64,000 nt of DNA from Hymenopellis radicata (taxonomy: Eukaryota > Basidiomycota > Agaricomycetes > Agaricales > Physalacriaceae), in contig JADNRX010000232.1 in NCBI GenBank assembly GCA_015501595.1, positions 23,813-87,812 of the forward strand, in the 5' to 3' direction. Positions 11,724 through 23,927 of this stretch are shown one piece after another. The notes beneath the pieces are model-generated. The model saw nothing but the letters and a program-made list of their open reading frames with translations. It was not told the DNA's origin and made no database searches. The position numbers were made by a program, and so were the translations under genes. Numbering within the stretch: position 1 is the first letter of the stretch; every line of letters begins with the position of its first letter.

Positions 11724-13072
11724 CTAAAACACGCTCTTGACCTCCTCTTCCATCCAATCCCACAGTTGCTCGGACAATTTAGGGTCAAAGGTTCGTGCCC
11801 GTCCCAACCGAGCCACGGAATCAGAAACTAAAAGAGCGACCAGAATGAGAACCGTACACGAAAACAACAGCATCATTGATCACCTTGCCGTTGAAATTTA
11901 TACCCTCAGGATTGGTTCCAGCATACAGCGGCGTCAGAGCGCCCCATTCGGTAGGGTACATTTGCAGAACGTGCTAAAGCAACATAAGCGACGGGGAGGC
12001 AAAGATTGAGAATTGAAAAACCTACCAAGATGAACTTCTCGAGAGTGCCGTTCGAGCCTTGCACATATCTGTCTAAGTCAGACTTGACGTTTCCTACACG
12101 AAGTTGAGGAGAAGTCGACCTGCATCGCCATGACCGTGCGCTTACCCGGGTTGACCGCAATCGATATGACGCCGCGGTCACCGTAGCGTTTCGCAAGCTC
12201 GGTGGAGAAGAGAACATTTGCCTAGTAGAGATATCATCAATGTGCAGGAGATGTTGGAGTGCCGAGCACACTCACTATTTTGCTCTGACCATAGAGGTTC
12301 ATCAACGTGAGCTTCTGCCGTTCAGGTCCGTCCTTCAGCGTTTTGATGTTGAACATGCCCAGGTAGATAGATGACGACGCGACGTTAACGACTCGCGGAT
12401 TCTCACCAGTTTCTCTGAACGTGCGCAGCAACGTGGGGATGAGAAGCTGGGTGAGGTAGAAATGACCTGGTGCGAAGGATGAGGCTAGATGTGTTGTCTT
12501 ATGGTTCTGATTTACCTAACGCGTTGACTCCAAATGACAGATCATGACCCGCCGGAGTCGTTTGTTCAACTGGGGGAAAACAGATTCCGCTGCCCGTATG
12601 ATCAGTTGTATGCTTTCATTCGTACGAACATACAAACAACGAACCCGTTGTTGAAGAGAATATGTAGATTCTTTTCCTGGCTGGGGTGGAATGTTAATCC
12701 ATAGAAGAAGTCAATGAACGGGTAGACGTACGACACAAAATGCTCCGCCGCCGCTTTCACCGAAGACAAATCAGCGAGATCGAGACGAAGAAAGAGAGCA
12801 GTCCTTCCGGTCTGCTCATAGAGATCTGCGATGGTTTCCTCGGCGCTCTGCTGGTTCCGCGACGCGATATATACCCGCGCCGCATTGCGGGCAAGAAGGG
12901 CTTTGACGATTTCCTTCCCGATACCCGAGCTGCCCCCGGTCACAATGGCCGTCTTCCCAGACAAGTCGGGTATGTCTTGCACGGCCCATTTCGGTTTCCC
13001 AACGAGGAAGGCCTGGGCGAAAAAGTCTACGACGTCCCTGAAGGAGTCAATTGTGATATATCGTTCGAGCAT
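11724..13072 (-). CDS. Short-chain dehydrogenase/reductase (retinol-dehydrogenase-like)
   Basis: Starts MLERYITIDSFRDVVDFF at 13072; the upstream in-frame codon at 13114 is GTG, so 13072 is preferred. It shows the NAD(P) motif TGGSSGIG, then LHILFNNG, SFGVNALGHFYLTQ, VNVASS, the catalytic Tyr-Lys pair in YGQSK, and ISIAVNPG. At least five short introns are needed. The last exon has GKFLIPW followed, in another frame, by DPKLSEQLWDWMEEEVK and a stop at 11724, so one base appears missing near 11,786-11,812. SDRs of this type interconvert alcohols and ketones or aldehydes with NAD(P)(H). Its position between the GMC gene and AFR1 suggests a pathway role, but generic SDRs are common. About 330-340 residues, normal for the family. 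Confidence 0.82.
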
Positions 13073-13922
13073 GAGAGGGGGAGGTAAAGGAGAATGGAGG
13101 TGGACGACGCTCACGTACTAATAGTAACTCCTGGGAACCATCATCCATGGATGATATCACACTTGATTCAGCTAAGCAGGCAATTAGTGACCGCCGATGT
13201 GGGCGGTCAATGTAATAATTCGTGTGTTCAGGCCGAGGTCTAAGATCTGAGCATGTTCTGTTTCGATTCTTCAAGCGCCTCTCGAAGTGTGCAAGATTAG
13301 AAGTCGAAGATGCAGGCCAGTGGTACGCTCCTAGATGACTAGATAGAGCGTAGCCTACACCTGTGTTGGAAGTCGCCCAGAAACCCTGGAAAGTGAGAGA
13401 AGATGACATTGACAGATGGACAGAACAGTGCAGAGCGAGCCGAGTGGTGAGTATGGATCTGTCTAATTCTCACCAAGTGAGCGTCGGGCAGTCCTATGCT
13501 TCCACAAAAAAAAACCCGTTTTGTCGGCCCGGGAACTAAGTACATCGGACCGAGTACCGTAACCGTAACCGTGGTCCGTCTTGAGCCCTTGGGTTTTAAC
13601 TTTTAGACAAACTATGGAGAATCGAGATTGCCAAGCAAGTTCCATCTGAACTGTAGTGGCTACTGTTAACCTCTAGTTATCCGATGAATGCTCGTCTCAA
13701 GATTAGTGAGATCAAGTATATACGGAGAACAAGAGAGAGTCATGAAAGAGGCAACGATCACCGACGCATCGGTATCACGGAGAAAGAGGCGGGATTTGGG
13801 CGGGCCGGGGGATAGTAGAGGCGCCAATCATGTATTGGTCGATCCGACTCGATCATGTCATTTGCAACTTGAACCTGAACCACCACGATCGTCGTCTTCG
13901 CCGTCCGTCGACAGCGACAGCC
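13073..13922. other. Divergent intergenic region, SDR / RhoGEF
   Basis: About 850 bases between divergent genes. Reading frames here are short and lack motifs. It should contain both promoters; no clear TATA box or repeat was identified. Confidence 0.45.
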
Positions 13923-16900
13923 ATGCCGCTATCGCGCCCGAACCCGTACTCCCACTCTTCGGTGTCGCCGTTGAGCGCATATCCGCCATCGCCCAGGCCG
14001 CCCAAATTTCTCCCACCGTCCCACTACGCTGCTGCCGGCGGATTTGCTTTTCCTCAAACGAAAAAGGCGCATTCATCCAGTGCCGACAGCCGCGACGCAT
14101 ATCCGATATCCACAGAGACACCCGACGACGTCAAAAGCGGCGGGGACAAGCGTTTCACATTCAGGAGCAATGCTAGTCGCAACAAGCGGGAGAGCCAGCT
14201 CGTGAATCTGCCCATGGTCGAGACCCAGTTGCTGCCGTCGCTGCGGGACACGATAGACAGGATGACGCGCCCGCCGTCGCGTGCGTCGCCATCGACGCTG
14301 AAGGTTGCTCAGCCCCGTCTGGAGCAGTCGCCATCGCACGCCGACTACTCTCGCTCACCGCGGCCACGAACGCCTTTAACGCCTAAGCCGTCTGCCTCCC
14401 ACCCCCCTCCTGAAGAGCCGCCATCGACTCCTAGGACTCCCAAGTCAGTGCTCAAATCTGCCTTGCGAGCACCCACACCCAAAGTATCCGAACCGTCGTC
14501 GCCATCGCCAGCGCAGCGACTGGCGGCAGTGCACTCAAATCCGTGCGCAGTCTTCTCCGTCGCAAAAGCTCTGCTACTTCTAATCCCCCGCCCAAGGTGC
14601 GATTGTATGCGTTGCTTTCCCGATAATTCGCTGAATCATTGCAGGAGCTCCAAACGAGCATTCCCGTTCGCCAACGCGTCTGCGATCTCGTACTGATCCT
14701 GGTTCCATTCCAAAGCCCGCGCCATCCATTAATCCTCCAGTTACTCCACAACCATCCCGACGTAAACCATTTGTATCCAACATACCTCGTCTACGTGGTT
14801 CCTCAACTGACGACTCTGACGATCCACAATGTCACTTTGAGCCCAGACGCAGGCTTATGGTGGCCAACGCTGATGTCTTTGCGTCCAGCTCTTCCTCGGA
14901 CACGGATAACGAGGTCGCCACGCCTGTCCAGCCAAAGTGGCAGGGCAGAGGTCTGGGCTTGGTGTTTTCGCCCGACAAACATGACTTTCTCACTCCGGAA
15001 TTTGAATCAAAACGCATGTCTACCGCTTCCTATGCCTCGTCGGAATCGGATTATCCTGAAGACGAGGAGGAGGACTTTGAGGAGGCTCATAGGAAAAGAA
15101 AGGCGGCATTGATGGGTATTGTTAATGGTCTGGAGCTGTCCCACCCAGAGGACAACAAACCTGTCGACGATGACAGCGAGTATAATGGCGTTGAGGGTTT
15201 GGCGATTGGCGGATCTGGCGAGGTGGACGGGGCAGTGTCTGAATCAGAGTACGAGGACGATGAACGACCGCCTACTGTCATTGTGTCCTCGTCTGCCGGA
15301 AGGTCTTTCAGAGCTTCGTCTCCTTCACCTGCTCGGTCTTCGCTCAAGCCGAGTCGCGACGCGCCCTATTATGAAGCTGTATCTATTGCTCAGCATTCGC
15401 ATGTTGCTGCAGCGAGGCAGCGCCGTGCGTTTGGGATACCCCCGTCAGAGTCTGACGAGGTGTATCGTGGTACCCAGGCTGTGTTGTCGCATGCGGATAG
15501 TGTCCTCTCAGAGATGAACTGGCAGGATGACGAGGAGCGAGAGGATCTCAGCGAGGGTGCAGTGGCCTTGTTTCGCACGCTCAGCGGTGGGCGGCGAAAG
15601 AGTCGGACATCGAGCGTACCAGAGAAGGAAGTGGTGACGGAGATCCATCGCGGTGATTCACCAACGCAGCGGCAAGACGTATTCCGGACAATACGGGAAA
15701 CAGAGGCGACATTTGTCCAACGCATCACGCACGTTATCCGACTCTTCGTGTTACCTCTACGCGTGCAGGATTCCAAAGCATGGATATCGGGGGTACCCTT
15801 GGCCCTTTCGAGGCTATTCGACTGGCTGGAAGATATCCTGAATCTGCACACGCAGATCTTGGAGGTGTTACAGAGCGCGGATGCTGGTTCGGAGGGACTG
15901 AGGCAGCTCGTTCCGCGCTTGGAGATTTACCAGCCATATTTGGTCAGACTGGCAGAGTCGGTAGATGCGCTCAAGGGTTTTGTTGAGGACGGGAAGAACG
16001 ATTTTGGTGAATTTGTGAGGATGCAGCAGACGGAGGATGAGTGCGACGGGTGGTCTTTGGAACGCTTTTTGGTCGAGCCGGTGAACAGGATAGCTGTTTA
16101 TCCTGGACTCTTCAAGGTATGGTTTGGCTCCCGCCTCCGCTCTTTATTAATTGTTCTACCAGCAACTCTTGGACGCGACGCCTGGAACCCACGGCGACCA
16201 TCTTTCGACTGTGTGTCTTGTTCGTTCGACGGAGCTTATGATCAAAGTTATGACCGAGGTTAAACTGCGAGAGGACGAGTACGAGTTTACCAAGACCATT
16301 TCAAGGCGAATAAGCGGGCTATCGGATATTGCGCGGAGGGACCGGCGACTTCTTCAGCATGGCCAGGTTCATCGCGTACACCAGGATCCGCCTATGAATC
16401 CTCTTCGAGATCGTTCAAGCCGACTCGTAAACGCAATTAATGACTGGGACAACCGCCGTGCAAGATCTGGATCTACTACGACTGCAAGTTCTGCGAGCTC
16501 CTGGGAGATGCCACCAAGCCCTTCGCCTAGTTCAAGACAACCGAAGTTCAATCCGCCTACCGCAATTCATCTCTTCGTCTTTTCAGATCTACTAGTCTCG
16601 TGTGTTCCGCTTCAAGACCATCAAGATTCCGCCGATGGATGGGCGCTCTGCGAGGATATAGGTATTACGAGGATCCTCGAGGTAAAGGACGATACGCAAC
16701 AAGGTTTGGATTCTCACTACCTTTTCATTCTAAAGCTGACTATCTCTTAGATATTTTTCTGGAACTGCTGCCAGTCTACAATCCGAAGGATATCCACTGC
16801 AAGTACATTGGCGCGCTTCCTTTGACTGCACAGCTTCAGCAACTCAAGATACGCACGCAGGACAAGGCGCCGTGGCTCGAAGCATTACAACACTCGGCTA

Positions 16901-17124
16901 GAACGACCTCGCCATTGTTATCGATACCGATGGGCCTGGACTATGAGGATGACCGGCTGCAACGTACTTTTGTGGACTCGTTGGTGGAGAGTGGGTTGCC
17001 GATTCCGAGGAGCCCGTCGTTCCAGTTTGAGGGGAGCGATAGGCGGCAGGAGAGGGAGGAGCGGGGGTGGTGGTCGCTGCGATTCCGGGAGGTGCTACGG
17101 GATCATTTGGCGCGGGGATCATGA
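13923..17124 (+). CDS. Rho guanine-nucleotide exchange factor (DH-PH protein)
   Basis: Probable start ATG 13923 (MPLSRPNPYSHSSVS). The first 450 or so residues are Ser/Pro-rich and disordered, with repeated TPRTPKS-type phosphosite-like motifs and acidic patches. The Dbl-homology domain begins about 15,670 (QDVFRTIRETEATFVQRI) and runs through RFLVEPVNRIAVYPGLFK, then after an intron at about 16,116 to RRDRRLLQHG near 16,350. A PH-like segment follows (AIHLFVFSDLLVSC, about 16,560), then a second intron and a conserved C-terminus ending TGA 17124. Such proteins activate Rho/Cdc42 GTPases at the cell cortex in polarity and septation. Frame continuity from 14,460 to 14,650 cannot be explained by one simple intron, so the N-terminal model is uncertain. 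It is probably an unrelated resident of the metabolite region. Confidence 0.78.
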
Positions 17125-17435
17125 TGTGTCTTTTGATATAGACCGTCCACACACGCTATATTCCAACGACAATGGCAAAGCTACTTTCTTGTTCTAAGTT
17201 CTAAACTGCTCTCCACTGTTCATTTCCCCTTCACCACTACTGGACTGCTGTCTGTTCAAGGTCTTAGAATGCAAATGTATCGGCGCGTTCAGGCGCGTTT
17301 CCTCGCGACGCAGGTGCTGCGGGATCGTTTGGCACGGCGATCCTGATGGGTATCTTGATATGGACATTTCTTACCTGGATCACCGACAACACGTTTTGTT
17401 CTTCTTCATCGTTACCTCCATCTTCAGCGTTCGTT
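17125..17435. repeat. Short gap with copy of the RhoGEF 3' end
   Basis: Bases 17313-17365 (GGTGCTGCGGGATCGTTTGG onward) repeat 17091-17144 (GGTGCTACGGGATCATTTGG onward), covering the last codons of the RhoGEF and the bases after its stop, with roughly 80 percent identity by eye. This suggests a small local tandem duplication. The rest holds the 3' flank of one gene and the promoter of the next. Confidence 0.6.
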
Positions 17436-18275
17436 ATGCCACCAGCACTCGAACCCGCGTCTTCAGCGTTGCAGGCGATGCTGCAGATGTGGAATCATCG
17501 TATCAGGCAGGCTACGCTTGACGACGCACATCGATGGCAGCGCCACTTTGTGTCTGCTATACGCGGGGACACGCTCTCGGCAGAGGAACTTGCGCGAGGC
17601 GATATTGCGGGGAATGTCGTAGATGAGCTGCCCCGACCCCGTTCGAGAAGGCGCGACTCCTGTTGTTCTTGAAGAGCAGCAGCTATCCGGAAGTGAAAGT
17701 GTGTTCTGGGCGATATGTGGCGACGGCGTTTGACGTGACGAATGCGGATGCTGGGACGATCCTTATCCATGGGCGGATTGCTCGGGCGCTGGAAGCTGCC
17801 CCGAGGTCCGCGGCTGTGGCGTTTGTGGTTGTGGTGAACATCGTGCACGAGCTAGCGCATGCTGCGCGCGCTTACTTTCACGGGGGCTCGCCGTCCCAGG
17901 CGTGTTTGGAGGACGAGGGCAGGGCGCCGTTTTACGCCGAGGTTGGATATGATGGGCCGCCTGGGGGGAGAGTGTTGAGTTGGTTTCCGGAGGCAGGGTT
18001 CTTGTTGGAGAGAAAGGTATTTGGGGGTGTGGTTGGGGTGGTGTTCGAGGATGAGCACGAGGGCGTGCGGCCGGGGTTCTTTGAGTGCGATTATGAGAGG
18101 ATTGAATGTTTCTTTTTGATTGCGGGGGACGGGGGAGTCTATCGGTTGGGTGAGTGTTTTTGTTTTTGCTGCTTGTTATATGAAGGTATTGATGAATGAA
18201 TGGTATGTAGATATGGATGTTGTCGAGAGATGGCTTGACAGTCGCGCGTTCGCTCCGTTTGAACGGCGTCGATGA
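17436..18275 (+). CDS. Uncharacterised protein with HELAH zinc-peptidase-like motif
   Basis: Starts MPPALEPASSALQAMLQMW at 17436. After an apparent single-base break near 17,628-17,640 (in a C-rich run) the sensible frame continues DPFEKARLLLFLKSSSYPEV. The centre has VVNIVHELAHAARAYFHG, an HExxH motif as in zinc metallopeptidases, followed by CLEDEGRAPFYAEVGY, where Glu residues could be the third zinc ligand. The last exon (intron ending at about 18,208) ends ERWLDSRAFAPFERRR and TGA 18275. About 260 residues; no signal peptide or membrane segment seen. The family is not one I can name; a peptidase-like fold is a reasonable guess, but activity is unproven. Confidence 0.6.
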
Positions 18276-18601
18276 CGAGGATTCCTATGCCTTCAGATCC
18301 ACATATGCGTACTTGCGCTATGTTGAATTCTACGCATTTGCCTAGACGGAGAGATGGTGCGGGTGTTGATGCGGATGAGACTGTGGGGGAGACGTATAGC
18401 AGACCTCGGCCTGTTACTGTGTCTAGAAGTCCATCCAAGTTGAAGAAGATACACCCAGCGGGACTGGGACTCAAGTTGGGGAAATGTTTTCGTCGCTTCT
18501 TTACGCCACGAGTATGACATGATAGATATTTATAGCATTGAAAACGAGCATATGTACTGTACAAGCATTACAACTACTAACATATATTAACAACTGTCTA
18601 T
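18276..18601. terminator. Convergent 3' region
   Basis: Separates the stop codons of the plus-strand HELAH gene and the minus-strand AFR1. It is A/T-rich towards 18,520-18,600 (TATATTAACAACTG) and should carry both polyadenylation regions. No canonical AATAAA was noted. Confidence 0.35.
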
Positions 18602-21600
18602 CTAATACCCAACCTTTTCCCAATAGGAAATATATTCCTCTAAATGTGTTCGGTCTAAACTGGTGCTCATGACCATCTGCTTCGAATCCTCTTTCGCCTC
18701 GGACGTACCCAGAATGACCTCGCCAGAAGCCATCCTCGCAAAGTCTCGCTCGAGGAAATGCATGATTTTAAATGCAGGCGTCCCATCCCCAAGAAGACGA
18801 ACTTTGGCCAACCACTCGTCGAGCGATATGAGAGGTAGATTGAGGAGGGAGGAAAAGTCCTTCATGACGCCGCGCCATGACTGCCGAGAAGGATTCTCCA
18901 AATGATACGTCGGGCGGAAACGCTCCGAGAACAACAGGTCCACGATGGCGTTTCCAGCACGGTTGACGGGCATCCAGGAGAGCGACTAAACCAGCTGTTA
19001 ACAACATGATAGCAATGAAGAAACATAGAGACACTCACTCCTTCAATAACGGCAAAGCACCCATCATCTTCGACGTATGTATAATGATGGGGAAATGTTC
19101 ACTCTCATTCCACGCGCCACATCCTTCCGCGCCCGTCATCTGCCCAATCCTCACTGAACTGCCTCGAATGAGCTTCAGGCCCTCCATGCCGTAGAGGTGG
19201 TCGGCGATTTGGATTAACCGTTCGCAGACCCACTTTCCTTCGGGTAACCAAACTTTGCCGTGTACATCGCACCTAAAGGTGTTTCCGGGACTTCGTACGG
19301 GCCGTTGGGGTGGAGGACTGGGTAGCGACCCACAACGGCGACGGAGGAGGCGAAGATGAGACGGGTGGGGTAAAGGCAGTTTTGGGATGAGAGGATGCAG
19401 AGTTTGAGGAGGTTGACGAGGCCGGCGATGTGCGATTCGAAGGAGGTAACGTGTCGGTTGAAGTTGACGGGCCAGGCGTTGTGTATGATGTGCGTGACGC
19501 GAAGCATCTGTAATCGAATTCGTCAGGAGGTGATATGATGAGTTACAATAGGATCTACCTCTGGGTCAGTCCATTCAGCAGAACTGACGTCGGTGTCCAT
19601 GAAGGACACCCGTTTCAGAGCCGTTTCGTCGACAACAGCACCTCTGCGGTGCATGAGCCCGACCTGTCTCTTCATGGGGTCTGCACCATCGTCACGAGCC
19701 CGGTTAACACAGATGACCTTTTCCACCGACTCGTCTGCCAGCAAACGCGACAATAAGAGACATCCAAGGCTGCCCGTCGAACCCGTGAGCAGAACGACCT
19801 TGCCATCTCTAGCAGACGATCCCATGCTCTTCTTGCGTGCTCTCGTGTCTCTAGCCGTACCAGAAAACGCGACCAGTTGAGCACGATACTTCTCCACCAT
19901 CGCCTCCAATATCCCAATCCGCTTCTCTTCACTAGATTGCTGTGACTCCACCTCGCCTGCGAGGAGTTTGTTGACCGCAGTGGTTAGCGTCTCCAACGTC
20001 GAGTATTGGAAGCAAAAGTCCGACTCGACATCATTTTCCTGTATGGGAATGGGAAGGCTAGTCGTAGCGCGTAACGAGTTGAGGATCGCTTTCCTCAAGC
20101 GAGTCGCCTGTAGGCTGTCCATTCCTGCCTCGAAGAAATCCACCTTGTCCGCCTTGCCATCGCGGTACTCCGGAATCCCCGATACGTCGTACACCAGCTC
20201 TCTCAGCAGAGACCGAGCATCACCGACAAAAGGCGCACTCTTTCCGTCTCCACCAGCCGCCTCGTACGCCCTGTTGATCTCCTCCTCGAATAACGCCAAA
20301 TTTGCTTTCCTCTGCAGACTACCTTTATCCGTGCGTATCAAGGCCTTTACGCCTTCTGACGTGACGATGACCATATCCCGTGTAACCTTGCCATGTTTAT
20401 CGGTGACCACATTCCCCTTTTCGACGTACTCCCACAATGTGTCGTCAGCATGTGCGTCCCCAGCTAGTTCGACAATAAGCCCCATCGATTCCCTTCCCTC
20501 TCCGAACGCCAAAACGGCTTTGACAGAAGGGTGATCTTTGACTGCGTCCTCCATCCCAGTGGGTCTGACCTTCTCCCCGTTCGCGAGCACCAGGAGCTCG
20601 TCAGCGCGGCCCATGATACGGTACTGCGATGCGTCGCTAGGGTGGACGACTAGGAGATCTTGTACGACATGAGGCTCGTCCCAACCAGGAGCACGACCCA
20701 CCAGGCGATAAGTTTGGTCACCAGCGGGTTCATAACGGAGGCCGGTGTCCTTTCGAGGGATGATGTAACGCCAGTCATACCCAGCAGGAACTGGCTGTAT
20801 AGTCGCAATGGCGCCGAGTTCAGTACAGCCTGTGATACAGTTGCTTTAGTCGAAGCTTTTTGGAAGGATGTCCGAGACTTACCCCAATGGTTAAGCAGTT
20901 TAACTCCACGAGCCGTAAGCTCTTCGGCGACAGATTCCTTGATGGGTGCGCCGCCGACGGCGATGAACTGCAGTTTCTTGAGGGCGTCTACGCCGGCACC
21001 GTCTGGGAGACGTAACATTTCCTCCAAAATGGAGGGCACGGTGAACATCGTATTGGCATTGGTAATTTCTATCATCTTCAATGTCGACCGACCGGTTGGG
21101 ATAACAGTTGCGGCAGTTAATACCAACGGCATGCCGATTGCCAGCGAAAGGCATGGGGCCAAGAGGCCGAAGCTCTATCGCCCAACGTAAGTAAAAGAGC
21201 GTAATAAAGAGTATTGAAACCCATCACATACATGATACAGCGGCAAAGTCGACAAGTTCACCGGATACGAATCAGGTCGTGGCGGTAGATTATGGTTCGT
21301 TCCGTTCGTCAATATGAAAGCGTGTGCGTGCCACACCGCCTTCGGCAGCCCCGTCGTTCCGGAGGAGTGCAAGATCAGGGAATCGCGGTCCCCGTAACGA
21401 AAGTCTTCGTATTTGGGTGGAATCGGCTGCCTTGTGAGCCCCTCGATCAACTCCAAATACCCAAGAGCGTCCTGGAATTTAGGCGCCAGGCCGCCGGAGC
21501 CCATGAGCAAATCCTCAGCTTCCTTCGCAGCCCGCGCGACCTGAGCGCTGATGAGTACGTTGAAGGGTGGGTCTCCGTGATGAGATGCGCGATCGCGACG

Positions 21601-22084
21601 GGCGTCAGACGTGCCGATAGACATAAAACCTGATGAAAGAGTAAAGTCAAACTCTGATGGCAATCAAAGAAGGAATGGGACCAACAGGTGTACCAAGTCG
21701 ATTCAACGCAGCCATGTAGATGAATATACCGACATCACTGCCCATCAAGATGGCTACCGGTGGGACCTTGGTCTCTCTAGACGTGCGTATCACGGTCGCA
21801 CCCGACGAAACTAACCAGGCACATGCGTTCTCAACTGCAGTCTGCAGCTCCGAGAAGGTTATCTCGCGCGCGGGTGCGTCTCCAGGACGCGTTTGAAGAG
21901 CGAAGACGTGATTAGGATTGTGCCGTGCATTAAACTCGATGAGTTCGGGAAGAGATTCGACGCCATATAAGCGATCCTGGCCGTAGCCGATGTTAATATG
22001 CGGGCGGATAAAGGTGCTCGAATAGTCCATGGAAGCCAATGCAGACTTTTCACCCGCGGACAATCCGCGCTTTATAGCTGACAC
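18602..22084 (-). CDS. Adenylate-forming reductase AFR1 (A-T-R)
   Basis: Three-domain enzyme of about 1,050 residues without a condensation domain. Start MSAIKRGLSAGEKSALASM at 22084. Adenylation: [18 protein letters not shown]-loop [30 protein letters not shown] and KHGKVTRD. Thiolation: [15 protein letters not shown] with phosphopantetheine Ser in GMDSL. Reductase: NADP motif [18 protein letters not shown], then [20 protein letters not shown], ending near EYISYWEKVGY. The family activates an aryl, alpha-keto or amino acid with ATP, loads it on the carrier domain and releases it reductively as aldehyde or alcohol. Two single-base breaks are seen: near 21,557-21,562 (before VLISAQVARAA) and near 19,236-19,244, right at the reductase Tyr-x3-Lys (FGYP / GKWVCER). 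They could be inactivating or sequence errors. Substrate unknown. Paralogue of AFR2. Confidence 0.85.
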
Positions 22085-23927
22085 GTGGGTGGATGCATTA
22101 GCGTCTGCGGGCCAATGTTAACTGCATAATTCGGAGCGTAGTGGGCCAAGATTTTACTGTGTTTGACAGTGCCGTCATTTATGCGCTGATAAGGGGAATC
22201 CCTTCCTGTCGGACAAAAAAAACGGTGAGTAACATCCGTGATGTGCACATCAAGCTAATGCAAAAGGCGGAAGATCCACGAATGCCGGACAGTGTGGCGT
22301 TGCCGATGAAACTATTATAATGTTCGAGACACCCATATTTGTATGTCGGAGCCTCGGATGGAAGCACTTACAGCTTTACAGTGTACCGCCGAAGAGAGTG
22401 GATATATAATGTCTAGGAAAGGATAAAGGAGAGCTTGGATTGAAACGAAGGGACAAACCTCGTTATCATATACATCCTGTCGTGTCGTTTCATACTTGCG
22501 CCATGAAGACCGCCAAGATTTCCCCTACAGAGGATCCGAGCAATTCCCAAAAGGTGGGGTAAGTAAGGAACATTGAATGTAGAACAAATGTAGAAACACT
22601 TATTGTAATGTCTGAGCATAACTGCCGGCTTGAGTCTGTAAAAAGGAAGTCGGACAGTCTGAATACAGTTTTAGTAAATGAGACGCGGAGATTGAGTGGT
22701 GGAAGATGTCTTGACTGGAGCTGACAGAGGGCCGACAGTGATGGGAGTAGCTGGTTAAGAAATTTGCTAGCGTGACACGTTACACCTCACATGATGTGAC
22801 CACCTGCTTTTCTTGATCACGCCACAAACCTGGTGGACGAATGAAGCGCCACAGCTCTGAAGGAAATACATTATACAGAGTGTCGGCACCGTTTGAAACG
22901 GCGAATCCGATCGGCGCGCCGCGTCTTGAAGAACGCCAGCCGATACGGTCGGCCAAATTTTAGATCGTGTTAGGTCAACTTCATACTGTATTGTCTGTTC
23001 TGTATCCCGCCGGTCGGGTACCTACTTCAATCTCTTGTGCTCGATCGGTGGCCGCGTCTTCTACTGTGTATGGGGTTAACTATCCTAGCAACTCCCAAAA
23101 TACATTGAATGTAGAAACACTTACTGCATTGTTAAGATGTGTGTAGCTTCCGGCTGGAATCTGTAAAGCGAAGTCGGACAGGATCAATACCGTTCTAGTA
23201 AACCTGTTACCCGGAGATTGACGGTGGAATAGAGCGTATTTGCAGCCGAGTAAAACATCACGCGTAACGGCGAGATGCTGTGGCGATCACGTCACACACG
23301 CGTTCCGCCATGGACACGGTCTCCGTGTTGTCTTACCGCGAGATTGGCTTGTAGGTAAAGTACTTAAGGGGTAGTTAGGAATATGTACAGTACATTTGTG
23401 TCGTACTGTAGCCTAGCGTCCAATGATCTGCGTATGTCCGTGCCGAGTAAGTACTAATTGATGATGATGATGATCCGCCTGCCCCAGCTGCTCCTCGCGT
23501 TGCTGCCGTTCCTCTACACCCACGTCCAAGAAGTGTACAGCTGTTGTCTGCGTCAATGCTCCTGGATCCTTTGATACGGTTGATGCGCTCGACGTACCCG
23601 ATCCCTTTCATACCCAAAATCGATATTGGTTCCCCGCCTTATCCCTCCTGGGCTGTACAACGGCGCGCTCTTGGGCCGAGAAGCAGCAACTTTGTTGAGC
23701 AATGCGGCGCGGATAGGTGGTGGGATGGCGAAGACTTGGAGACTGGGCTGTTTCCGTCGCGGTGAGCAAGTTGCTGGAAAAGTCGGCGCTGGGAGCAGGG
23801 GCGATGGCGGCGATGGCGGGAGCAGCCGACGAGGCGGCAGCAGAGGCAGGGAGCGACGTGTCCATGATGATGAGGGCCAGAGGCAAGTGATGTCAAGTCA
23901 CGTCACGTTGTGAGACGAGACGAAGAC
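22085..23927. other. AFR1 upstream region with diverged internal repeats
   Basis: No gene recognised. Bases 22572-22713 and 23099-23238 are diverged direct copies, sharing CATTGAATGTAGAA, TGTAGAAACACTTA and GAAGTCGGACAG. Bases 22710-22826 recur at 24653-24723 with a deletion. The stretch lies upstream of AFR1 and borders the hAT-like element at 23928. Confidence 0.55.
22710..22826 (+). repeat. Direct repeat, copy 1
   Basis: Shares TAAGAAATTTGxTAGCGTGAC and CTTTTCTTGATCACGCC with 24653-24723. Copy 2 lacks roughly 35 internal bases. The two copies flank the hAT-like element and the duplicated segments. Confidence 0.7.

Noticed and set aside
13047..13645. Minus-strand frames upstream of the SDR
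   Set aside because: They overlap the promoter region, lack motifs, and do not extend the SDR sensibly.
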